NCBI RefSeq assembly: GCF_004005815.1
Contig: NZ_SACK01000011.1
Span: 34,438-98,437 of the forward strand
Source of the DNA: Mucilaginibacter limnophilus
GTDB lineage: Bacteria; Bacteroidota; Bacteroidia; Sphingobacteriales; Sphingobacteriaceae
Direction of reading: 5' to 3'
DNA length: 64,000 nt
Position numbers and translations under genes: made by a program. Positions 45,642 through 54,000 of this stretch are shown here, piece after piece (within the stretch, counting starts at the first letter, position 1; the number at the start of each line of letters is the position of its first letter). The notes under the pieces were generated by a model. That model worked only from the letters and a program-made list of their open reading frames with translations, searched no databases and was not told the origin of the DNA.

Positions 45642-47079
45642 AAACTTTTTCGGACTAACAGATACTGGTAAAATCCGGGACAATAATGAAGATACATTTA
45701 TTGCCCATCCGATTACAGGAAACTACCTATTGGCTTGTGTTATTGATGGCGTAGGCGGTTATCATGGCGGCGACATAGCTGCGGCAATTGCACGCGAGGA
45801 GATCACTCAAAAGTTAAGTAAAATCCAAGGCGACATTATCCCCCTGATGATAGATGCCTTTAAGCAGGCGAGCGGCAAAATCTATCAAAAAAGGCAAAAA
45901 GACAAAGACCATAATAAAATGGCCTGCGTGGCCACCCTTGTGATAGCAGACGTAAACAACAACCAGTTTTATTATGCGCATGTGGGTGATACACGCCTCT
46001 ACCTGCTGCGGGATGGCTCTCTTGTAAAAATATCAAAAGACCACTCTTTTGTTGGTTTCCTTGAAGACTCTGGCCGCTTGACCGAGACCGCCGCCATGAA
46101 ACACCCCAAACGCAACGAGATAAATAAAGCCCTGGGATTTAGCAACCAGATAGATGACGATGACAGTTACATAGAAACAGGGCAATCGCCCTTTTTACCC
46201 GGTGATATGCTGTTGCTATGCAGCGATGGGCTGACAGACATGGTTGAAAAGGAAGAGATAACCGGACTGATTACCCAAAATAACACGCTGGAGCAAAAAG
46301 CGACAGCGCTGATAAATGCTGCTAATAACAATGGCGGCAGCGATAATATTACCGTGGTATTGGTGCACAACAATAAAGAGCGCCAAACACCGACGGTAAC
46401 CATTCCAGTTGGTTCACAAAAAAAAAGTAACGTAATAGATAAAGACGTCCCATCCGCACTTGGAAGAACGGTAGCCGCTGAACCGCCACTGGTTGTTCCT
46501 GCAAAGAAGAGTAACGGCTTCACTGCGCTGTTAGGCATATTTTGCCTGGCGTTTCTTGGTTCCTCCATATGGTTGTACCTGCAATGGCAAAAAGCTATAC
46601 CTTCAGAAACGCAAAAAGTCACTACAAAAAAGCCACCCCGTAAAGAGGAGGAGCAATTGTTACAGGATGCTTTTGACAATGCAACCGGTGATACGCTCAT
46701 TCTGTCTGACACGGTATTTAAAAGCCCGGTGCTAATTACCGATACCCTGCACATCCATAATGATAGCCTGTTTGTTAAAGTAAAGGGAAATCTCATTATA
46801 CAGCGCGACACCACCTACCACGGCCCGGCGCTGGCAATATCGCCACATGCCAAAATAACGGTGTTAGACAGTTTGCAGTTCAATGATTTTCCGGTGGCTA
46901 TTTATCTTAATAATACTGCGCTTTTTTTGAAAAACGTACGGTTTGTTAACTGTGCGGTGCCGGTAAACAATGCCTACCAGTTTGGCGGGAAGGTAAACGT
47001 CACCGCCAGTTTGCCTATTTTGAATACATCCATTGAATCTTCAGCCATAAATCGCAAAATAGGAAATGGAGCAAGATAA
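45634..47079 (+). CDS. Membrane-anchored PP2C-type Ser/Thr phosphatase (PstP-like)
   Basis: 481 residues. The cytoplasmic PP2C domain (about 3-245) has every core motif: RDNNED with D20, VIDGVGG with D38-G39, HVGDTRLY near 116, SDGLTD with D198 and GGSDNIT with D237. A linker leads to one membrane helix (about 296-317). The remaining 160 residues are extracytoplasmic, with a run of short beta strands (DTLILSD..., DSLFVKVKGNLIIQ, ITVLDSLQF, LFLKNVRFVN) that looks like a small right-handed beta-helix. It should dephosphorylate targets of the two kinases. Its 3' end overlaps the SEDS-PBP gene by 14 bases. The outward beta domain could sense cell-wall material (inference). Confidence 0.93.
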   Translation: MAENFFGLTDTGKIRDNNEDTFIAHPITGNYLLACVIDGVGGYHGGDIAAAIAREEITQKLSKIQGDIIPLMIDAFKQASGKIYQKRQKDKDHNKMACVATLVIADVNNNQFYYAHVGDTRLYLLRDGSLVKISKDHSFVGFLEDSGRLTETAAMKHPKRNEINKALGFSNQIDDDDSYIETGQSPFLPGDMLLLCSDGLTDMVEKEEITGLITQNNTLEQKATALINAANNNGGSDNITVVLVHNNKERQTPTVTIPVGSQKKSNVIDKDVPSALGRTVAAEPPLVVPAKKSNGFTALLGIFCLAFLGSSIWLYLQWQKAIPSETQKVTTKKPPRKEEEQLLQDAFDNATGDTLILSDTVFKSPVLITDTLHIHNDSLFVKVKGNLIIQRDTTYHGPALAISPHAKITVLDSLQFNDFPVAIYLNNTALFLKNVRFVNCAVPVNNAYQFGGKVNVTASLPILNTSIESSAINRKIGNGAR

Positions 47080-50000
47080 AGCTGTACCGGTTATTCGCCG
47101 GAGCACCGAACGCGTGTTTGTACTTTTGGTGGCCATTATACTGTCGCTGTTCTTTTACAGGCTTTATACGGTACTGCAATTGAGGTTTGCCGATGTGGAT
47201 AATCGCCTGAAAGATGGCACGATGATTAACCTGAATGATAAAAACCCGGCAATAACCATTCGTCACCTGCTTGAAAAAGGTTATTATTTTGATGACAAGC
47301 GAGACATCGACCTGATTGAAGCTACTGTAGCCAATGCCATTACGCCCGACGTTAAAATTGACAACGTTGGTGAACTGAACAAGCGTAAATATTACATAGA
47401 TGCAGACGAAGCCTTTGAAAAAGGCGGCAAATCGTTCAAAGCCCGTGTAACCGCTTCGCGGTCGCTGCTGGGCTACACCGGCGACGACTCGTTGCGCTTT
47501 GTGCAGGAGCGGAAAAGTCCACCGGCCCTGCCGTCGGTTAACGACCTGCAAATGGGTCGACATAGTATTGCTGGCACTATACTTAACAAAGAAATACCGG
47601 TACCAGGGGTACTTATCCGCCTTGAACTAATATTACCGCAGGACAGTATATTTAATGATGAACCGGTAGAAAATATTAAAAGCATCACTAAAACAGCCAA
47701 CGGCGTAACCACCATCTACCTGCCCGACAGCGCCGGCATACGCCACTTGCAGGAACTGACAGCCTACGCCCGAACTGACGAGGACGGAAATTTCACATTC
47801 AAAAACCTGCCTGATAATAAAGCGTTTAAAGTTTTGCCTCTGCAACCCGGCTACCAGTTCGGCACCTCGCAGGGCGTGCAAAGCCTTGACGAAGATGTGT
47901 CCTTCACCTTTCAGCAGGCGCCGCATACAATCAAGCTTTTTTCTACCCGCGATTTCAACATCCTGAAAAAGGAGCGGTCGCTTATCATCCGTACACCGCA
48001 GGAGTTTAACCGGTGGTTTTTAATAATTGCGGGAAGCTTTTTAGGTGTATTTGTGCTGATCCATATTATACTGTCGTGGAGATTCGGCACTGCCGACCAG
48101 TTGATTTTGCCGGTAGTGATGTTGCTTACAGGCTTGTCATTTTTAACGTTACTTAGTGTGCAAGACCCGTTGCGCGACCGTTTCCTGGCTAAAGATTCGT
48201 TGGTTTACCTAGGCATAGGTATGGGCGCCATGTTGGTTATGCTGATGTTAAAGCTGCGCCGATTTAACACCGACTCGTGGGTGTACAGGATGCTGCTGTT
48301 TAAAGATATTCGTTCGGCAGCAAACGGGTGGCCATGGGTAGCTTTAGCCGTATTATTACTGGCGCTAACCATTAAATTTGGTACAGGCCCAGAAGGGAGC
48401 GGCGTTAAAGTGAACCTGTTTGGCTTTCAGCCCAGCGAGATAGTCAAATACCTCATCATATTTTTCCTGGCAGGATTTTTCGCCATAAACGAAAAGCTTA
48501 TCAGCGAGTATACCAGCTGGCATAAACGCTGGTCGTTCTTTTCGTTCGCTTTAATAGCCATACTGGTAACCCTGCTGCTGTTTTTGCTTTTAGGCGATCT
48601 TGGGCCGGCTATGGTGGTTTGCTTTACTTTTATAACCTTGTTTTCTTTCTCGCGCGGCGATTTTATGTTTATGGCCATTTCCGTATTGCTCTATGTGCTT
48701 ACATCATGGGTATTCAGCAATGTTTGGCTGGCGGCGGGGGCTACCTTAGGAGCGGTGGCACTGCTTATGCTTTTCCAGCGTAAACAGCTCAGCGAATCGG
48801 CCATTATGGTGCTGGTGATCATGGCTGCGTTTTTAACTATCGACCAGATACCCTATTTAGGTAAGCTTTTCCCTGGCCCGGTACAGCGCCTTGTAGACCG
48901 TAAAGCTATTTGGCAAGATGCCTGGAATAACGAAGTATACGGCGGCGACCAGGTAGCCAACGGCCTTTGGGCCATGTCTGGCGGTGGCGTTACGGGGCAG
49001 GGTGTTGGCGAAGGTTTTGCCAAAACCATTCCTGAAGCACATACAGATATGATACTTCCCTCTATGGGTGAAGAGTTTGGCTGGACAGGAATTGTAGCAA
49101 TCTTCGTATTGTTTCTGCTTTACCTGCACCGGTCTATCATCATCGGCCGGCGAACGGGCACCCCATTCCTGTTTTACCTTTGCGCGGGTATCGGCATATC
49201 AACCTTTGTGCAGTTCCTGCTTATAGCGGGCGGCTCTACCGGTGCGCTGCCCTTATCAGGCGTATCCTTGCCATTCCAAAGCTACGGCGGGTCGTCCCTG
49301 GTAGCCAATTTACTGGCATCCGGTTTTTTACTTTCAGCATCTATGGTTCGGGGCACCCCGGTGCAAATGACTTATATTTCTAAACAGCAGGACAAGAATC
49401 TTGTGCCTGCACTTATGGCGGCCTGTATGGCTATTGTACTGTTAAGTGTAAACGTATCCCGGTATCTGTTAAATAATGAAAAATGGGTGGTGCAGCCGTC
49501 ACTTGTAGCCGATCGCAGCGGGGCGCGGATGTTTAGCTATAATCCGCGTATCGCCATACTGATGAACAGGCTGAAAGCCGGATCGCTATATGACCGTAAC
49601 GGCATTTTGCTGGCAACCAGTAATCCGGATACGGTGAAGCGTCAGCGTTTTAAACTGGCCGGCGCAGGTATTGTCAATTACAATCTTGATTCGGCAGTGC
49701 ACAAAAGGCTGAGCCGATACTACCCGTTTGACGACCAAATGTTTTTTTGGACGGGCGATGCCAATACCGGCGTATTTAATGGCAGTGTGAATGGCTACTT
49801 TGCTGAATACGAACACGCTGCAGAATTGCGGGGGTTTGAATTACCCACAACCAGCTTTACCGCCATTGCCAAACGATTTACCGAAAATAGGTTTTTAGCA
49901 CGCGGCGTAAAAGAAATGACGGTGGTAAAAAAAGACTACAAAGCGCTTGCACCACTTTTAATTGCCGGTATTAACGGCCCGGAGGTGGAGGCTTTTAAAA

Positions 50001-51139
50001 ACCGTAACCGGGATGTTAAATTAACGATGGATGCCGGCCTGCAAACCAGTATACAACGGTCTATGGCCGCGGATACATCACTGAATAACAACCGGGTATC
50101 TGTGGTCATTATGCAAGCCGGAAACGGGGATGTGCTCACCTCTGCCGTTTATCCGTTGCCGCCAGTGCACGACTGGGAGAAGCTTACCATGAGCACGGCC
50201 GAGCAAAATCAGTTATCGCAATGGACAACCACGTCCGACCTGGGCTTTACTCACTTTACACAACCCGGTTCAACCGCCAAAGTACTTACTTCGCTGGCAG
50301 CATTCAATAAGCTTGGGCTGGCAGCAGCTAATAAAAAATTCACGGTTAGTTCTTGGGAGCGCATTCGCACCAAAGGACTTGAGCCGGATGAAACCGGAGT
50401 GATTAATTTAGAGCGCGGTTTAGTAAAGTCAAATAACGTTTACTTCATTAAACTGGCTAATGAGGAACAATTGCAGGAGCAAATGGGCGACCTGTACCTT
50501 AAAACCGGGATGTTTTTGCATGGTGTTGGAGGTTATTATTACAATAAGCCTGCGGAAAATGCTGCGCAGGAAGACAAATGGCGCCAGTTGTGGCGTAAAA
50601 CTGAATTTAATACTAAACCGCGCTACAATCCGAACAATATAAGACTCACTCGTGCTAAGGGCATTTCAGGCATGGCTTGGGGCCAGGGAGAACTAATAGC
50701 CACTCCTGCAGCGGTGGCAAGACTGGTATCCGGCGTAGCCAATCACGGGACGCTGGTAAGCAATCGTTATGTTTTAAAGGTAAGTGATTCGCTGGCGCCT
50801 GTTAACCCGAGTACAAAACTTGTTAATCACGCTAAATATGCCGATCTGGTCCGTCGTTACATGGTAGAACAGAGTGCATCGAAAACTCATACATTAGGGA
50901 TTGCTGTAGCCGGTAAAACCGGTACGCCTGAGCGTATCTGGAAAAGACAGCAGATAAACGATGGCTGGTACGTGTTTTTTGCACCCGTGGCCAGAGGCAA
51001 TGATCATGTAGTGGTTTGCATACGTATTGAATCGACAAAGGGTTCTTCTGACGCGGTGAAACTCGCCGGGAAGCACGTTATCCCTTTTTTGCAAAAAAAG
51101 GGATATATTAAGAGTATTACGCCGCAAACAAAAGAATAA
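47066..51139 (+). CDS. One-chain peptidoglycan synthase: FtsW/RodA (SEDS) fused to class B-like PBP transpeptidase
   Basis: 1357 residues. One N-terminal membrane helix (about 17-36) precedes a periplasmic section with a carboxypeptidase-regulatory-like beta domain (about 165-262). Membrane helices from about 317 enter a SEDS domain (about 345-770) with the conserved HTDMI segment (D661, glycosyltransferase Asp position) and GSTGALPLSG...LPFQSYGGSS (723-744). A last helix (about 781-797) leads to a class B PBP: pedestal opening LYDRNGILLATS (841-852), then the transpeptidase (about 990-1345) with S1069-TAK1072, S1122-NN1124, GQGE at 1206 and K1284-TG1286. Both catalytic centres look intact. 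RodA/FtsW and their PBPs are normally separate proteins. It lies between PP2C and FHA genes. Confidence 0.93.
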   Translation: MEQDKAVPVIRRSTERVFVLLVAIILSLFFYRLYTVLQLRFADVDNRLKDGTMINLNDKNPAITIRHLLEKGYYFDDKRDIDLIEATVANAITPDVKIDNVGELNKRKYYIDADEAFEKGGKSFKARVTASRSLLGYTGDDSLRFVQERKSPPALPSVNDLQMGRHSIAGTILNKEIPVPGVLIRLELILPQDSIFNDEPVENIKSITKTANGVTTIYLPDSAGIRHLQELTAYARTDEDGNFTFKNLPDNKAFKVLPLQPGYQFGTSQGVQSLDEDVSFTFQQAPHTIKLFSTRDFNILKKERSLIIRTPQEFNRWFLIIAGSFLGVFVLIHIILSWRFGTADQLILPVVMLLTGLSFLTLLSVQDPLRDRFLAKDSLVYLGIGMGAMLVMLMLKLRRFNTDSWVYRMLLFKDIRSAANGWPWVALAVLLLALTIKFGTGPEGSGVKVNLFGFQPSEIVKYLIIFFLAGFFAINEKLISEYTSWHKRWSFFSFALIAILVTLLLFLLLGDLGPAMVVCFTFITLFSFSRGDFMFMAISVLLYVLTSWVFSNVWLAAGATLGAVALLMLFQRKQLSESAIMVLVIMAAFLTIDQIPYLGKLFPGPVQRLVDRKAIWQDAWNNEVYGGDQVANGLWAMSGGGVTGQGVGEGFAKTIPEAHTDMILPSMGEEFGWTGIVAIFVLFLLYLHRSIIIGRRTGTPFLFYLCAGIGISTFVQFLLIAGGSTGALPLSGVSLPFQSYGGSSLVANLLASGFLLSASMVRGTPVQMTYISKQQDKNLVPALMAACMAIVLLSVNVSRYLLNNEKWVVQPSLVADRSGARMFSYNPRIAILMNRLKAGSLYDRNGILLATSNPDTVKRQRFKLAGAGIVNYNLDSAVHKRLSRYYPFDDQMFFWTGDANTGVFNGSVNGYFAEYEHAAELRGFELPTTSFTAIAKRFTENRFLARGVKEMTVVKKDYKALAPLLIAGINGPEVEAFKNRNRDVKLTMDAGLQTSIQRSMAADTSLNNNRVSVVIMQAGNGDVLTSAVYPLPPVHDWEKLTMSTAEQNQLSQWTTTSDLGFTHFTQPGSTAKVLTSLAAFNKLGLAAANKKFTVSSWERIRTKGLEPDETGVINLERGLVKSNNVYFIKLANEEQLQEQMGDLYLKTGMFLHGVGGYYYNKPAENAAQEDKWRQLWRKTEFNTKPRYNPNNIRLTRAKGISGMAWGQGELIATPAAVARLVSGVANHGTLVSNRYVLKVSDSLAPVNPSTKLVNHAKYADLVRRYMVEQSASKTHTLGIAVAGKTGTPERIWKRQQINDGWYVFFAPVARGNDHVVVCIRIESTKGSSDAVKLAGKHVIPFLQKKGYIKSITPQTKE

Positions 51140-51198
51140 CGGCAAGGTTAAATTGGTTATTCGGGCACAACATTTGTCAAGATCAGTACTGGTATAAC

Positions 51199-51993
51199 AT
51201 GATATTTAAATTATTTAGAAACGACGCTGACGAACGTCCGGTTGATGTAAAGGGAGTACGCCATGCCCTGCTTCAATTTATTAAGCAGGAGCTACAGAAA
51301 GTGGAAGGAGGTGAAGGCGCCAATATTAAAGGGCTTTGTCTGTATTTAAACCCCGGTGCAGCCGACAGGCACGTTTATGAGGCTGCCGTTTATGCTGATG
51401 ATGCTGACAAGTTAAAAGACGAAATACAGCGGGTAGCAGATGATTACGCAGTTGAATTACCTGCCAGCTGGTCGTTAGATGTAATGTTTGACGGCGAGGT
51501 TCCGGCAGCGGCTATTCAGGCTATTGCTATTGATGCCGCTTTATTTGTAAAGACCGGCAAGCATTTTATAAGACAGAAAGCTACGGCTTACGTGCGTGCC
51601 TTAAGCGGCGAAACGCTGGAAGCCGAATACATCTTGTCATCCGAAGGCGGTAAAGTGAACATAGGCCGCGACAAAAAAGCGCAGTCGGACGAAGGTTACT
51701 TTCGTACCAACCATATCGCCTTTCCGTCCGAGAGTAAAAATGACGGCAACAAATTTATCAGCCGCCAACATGCACATATAGAGTGGAACAATGATGCTGG
51801 CCGTTTTATGATATTTGCTGATGAAGGCGGCATACCACCTCGTAATAAAGTAAAAGTACGGTCGGAGGCGAGCGAGAATATCACAAAGCTGCATTCCACC
51901 CACATAGGGCATGAACTACAGGAAGGCGATCAGGTAATTTTAGGCGAATCTGTGGTGTTAGAATTCAGTTATCAACCACTAACTAATGAGTAA
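51199..51993 (+). CDS. FHA-domain protein with FhaA-like N-terminal domain
   Basis: 264 residues, cytoplasmic. The C-terminal FHA domain (about 145-260) has the phosphothreonine-binding signature: G156-R157, S188-R-Q-H191 and following strands. The N-terminal 100 residues (helix VRHALLQFIKQELQKV, strand GLCLYLNPG, strand pair ending WSLDVMFDG) resemble in layout the DUF3662 domain preceding FHA in actinobacterial FhaA; this is by eye only. It lies 59 bp after the SEDS-PBP gene and overlaps the second kinase by 8 bases (ATGAGTAA). It probably binds a phosphothreonine on a kinase or on the SEDS-PBP protein. Confidence 0.85.
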   Translation: MIFKLFRNDADERPVDVKGVRHALLQFIKQELQKVEGGEGANIKGLCLYLNPGAADRHVYEAAVYADDADKLKDEIQRVADDYAVELPASWSLDVMFDGEVPAAAIQAIAIDAALFVKTGKHFIRQKATAYVRALSGETLEAEYILSSEGGKVNIGRDKKAQSDEGYFRTNHIAFPSESKNDGNKFISRQHAHIEWNNDAGRFMIFADEGGIPPRNKVKVRSEASENITKLHSTHIGHELQEGDQVILGESVVLEFSYQPLTNE

Positions 51994-53416
51994 AGTATTT
52001 ACGATAACAGAAGGGCTTGAAAATCTCGGCGCGCTGCGCACTGGTGGTCAAGGTTCGGTGTATAAAGGCAGGCGTACCGGGGCAATTTACTCAGCGGTGA
52101 AGCTGATCCCCACTCCAATTTATACCGAAGACGAAAGTGATAAGAACTACCGTAACTTCCAAAACGAAGTAACCAAATTGCAAAAGGTTAATGAACATCC
52201 TAATCCTAACGTTGTAAAAATACTCAGCTCGGGCATTACCGAAAGCGGTTCCTTCCCTTTTATAGAGATGGAATATATAGAAGGACCTGACTTGGGTGAA
52301 TTATTGCAACCACCGCACGATAAGATATTCACGCTCAAAGAACTTATTAAGGTTGCAGAGCAGCTGGCCTGTGCCCTTGCCCACTGCCATAAGGTTGGTG
52401 TAAAACATGGCGATATTAAAAGCAATAATGTAAAGTATAACATCCATACCGGCAATTATGTGCTGCTCGACTTTGGGCTCGCCATAATGAGTGAAGAGCA
52501 GCGCCGCAGCAGTATACGCCACGCCGGCGCCATTGAATTTATGGCCCCCGAGCAACATGAAGGTAAAATGCTGCTGCAAACGGATATCTACAGCTATGGC
52601 ATCGTCTTATATGAACTGCTTACCGGTCAAGTGCCTTTTCCTTTACCCGGCGGCAATGCCGACACCGGTCGCAATACGGTGATGCTTATGCACATGGAAG
52701 GCGAAATTCCGGAACCACTGCAACTACGCAAAGCTAATTTGCCGGATGACTGGAGCGTTGAAAAGAAAACCATGGAAATGCAGGTTCCGGCCTGGTTTAC
52801 AGCTATGCTGCAGAAATGCCTAGAAAAAGACCCGGAAAATAGGTTTGCTGACGGGAAGGAACTACACGACAATATAATCCATGGCAGTATGGCCACTTCA
52901 GCCGGGCAAACAGCCTCATTAAATACATTTACCCTTGAAACTGAAAATAAAAGGCTACAGGAACAGTTGAGGTTATGGCAGCAGACTAGTGCGGGAAGTG
53001 AGAAGCAGTTAGCTTCCATTAACTTGATTGCCGGTAAAGCAGGTTTAAAATACGACGAAAGCCGCGGGATTTACGAGCGCGACAGAAACATGGTGCATCT
53101 GCCTAAGCGAGGTTTCATAGGGCTTGTCGGTGTTGCAGCCTTATTTATGGCACTTTTTCTATATTCGTTTTTATCAAAAAATAAAACGGCTGACAATTCA
53201 ACCGCGACTACAGCCACAATAGCAAAACCCTACCGTTCTCCTTTCATTTTTATTAAGCGATATAATCACGATAGCGTATTAAACGCCCAACGGGACAGTA
53301 TTGCCAATGCAAAACGGTTACTTGCTAATAAATCCAGCTTAAAATCTTCAAAAAAAATCTCACACAGGCCGCAGAAGAAAAAAAAGAAGAAGAAAAAGTT
53401 CCTGGGGATATTTTAA
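51986..53416 (+). CDS. Membrane-anchored Ser/Thr protein kinase, second of two, with poly-lysine tail
   Basis: 476 residues, paralogous to the kinase at 43172 over the whole catalytic domain (glycine loop GGQGSVYKG, K39, KHGDIKSNN catalytic loop, DFG, APE), also non-RD. One membrane helix follows (about residues 373-393, GFIGLVGVAALFMALFLYSFL). The outward tail differs: it is short, basic and ends with a run of eight lysines and FLGIF. A basic tail facing the envelope could bind anionic lipid or polymer (inference). Translation is coupled to the FHA gene through the 8-base overlap. It closes the cluster. Confidence 0.92.
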   Translation: MSKVFTITEGLENLGALRTGGQGSVYKGRRTGAIYSAVKLIPTPIYTEDESDKNYRNFQNEVTKLQKVNEHPNPNVVKILSSGITESGSFPFIEMEYIEGPDLGELLQPPHDKIFTLKELIKVAEQLACALAHCHKVGVKHGDIKSNNVKYNIHTGNYVLLDFGLAIMSEEQRRSSIRHAGAIEFMAPEQHEGKMLLQTDIYSYGIVLYELLTGQVPFPLPGGNADTGRNTVMLMHMEGEIPEPLQLRKANLPDDWSVEKKTMEMQVPAWFTAMLQKCLEKDPENRFADGKELHDNIIHGSMATSAGQTASLNTFTLETENKRLQEQLRLWQQTSAGSEKQLASINLIAGKAGLKYDESRGIYERDRNMVHLPKRGFIGLVGVAALFMALFLYSFLSKNKTADNSTATTATIAKPYRSPFIFIKRYNHDSVLNAQRDSIANAKRLLANKSSLKSSKKISHRPQKKKKKKKKFLGIF

Positions 53417-53424
53417 ACTATGCG

Positions 53425-53769
53425 ATGGCAATCGCTATACATAAAAAATACATTTATCTGATACCGTTAATGACGATAGAGCATGCTGCCTATGCGCAGC
53501 AAAATCCGGCACTCGCCAAAAAGATCGGCAGCCTGTTCAATGAAGAAAAGTCCTTTCAGTTTACCGCTCAAGCTATGAGCAAACGTGGGATGCCGGAAGA
53601 CAGTCTGAAACGCCAGGACTCCTTAGAGAAGGCTGTCTTCATTTGAGGATTGCAGGCGGCAAAGGATATCCATGCCCAGTATGGTTACCCGACAGTCGAG
53701 CTGGTCGGCAAAGAGGCTTCGCACCAAATTTTCGTTCTGATCCAGCATGCAGATTCGATGACTGTATAG
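53425..53769 (+). pseudogene. DUF6624-like exported protein interrupted by an in-frame stop
   Basis: The first 73 codons give a signal-like start (YLIPLMTIEHAAYAQ) and a helical segment. An in-frame TGA at 53644-53646 interrupts it, after which the same frame continues for 40 codons with AKDIHAQYGYPTVELVGKEA and LIQHAD, the typical core of DUF6624 proteins, then stops at 53767-53769 before the family's C-terminal half. The gene therefore carries a nonsense change and a 3' truncation. At 53762-53896, in another frame, lies a further 45-codon open stretch (IETNQGTGIFIAKATKSFV) of unknown origin. The remaining bases to 54000 show nothing. Confidence 0.7.
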
Positions 53770-54000
53770 CCGACTGAACGTATATATTGAAACAAATCAA
53801 GGAACAGGGATTTTTATCGCAAAGGCAACAAAGTCATTCGTAATAGGTAAGATAGAATTCGATGACTTCAGAAAGTTAAAAGGATTACTTGTCTAGCGGG
53901 ACAGGACTAAACTCGAACCTTTTGTTAGTCGATCTGCGAAAATTTCTATACATCAGTACATACGAGCCTGTTAAGGTATAGACTTAAATTTTGAATAATA

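Noticed and set aside
46167..46814. Long minus-strand open frame opposite the PP2C gene (215 codons)
   Set aside because: It lies wholly antisense to a well-supported gene and is Ser/Val/Cys-rich with no motif; a shadow frame.
43172..53416. Reading the kinase/PP2C/FHA set as a type VI secretion (PpkA/PppA/Fha) control module
   Set aside because: No Tss/VgrG/Hcp gene is present, and the central protein is a SEDS-PBP peptidoglycan synthase.
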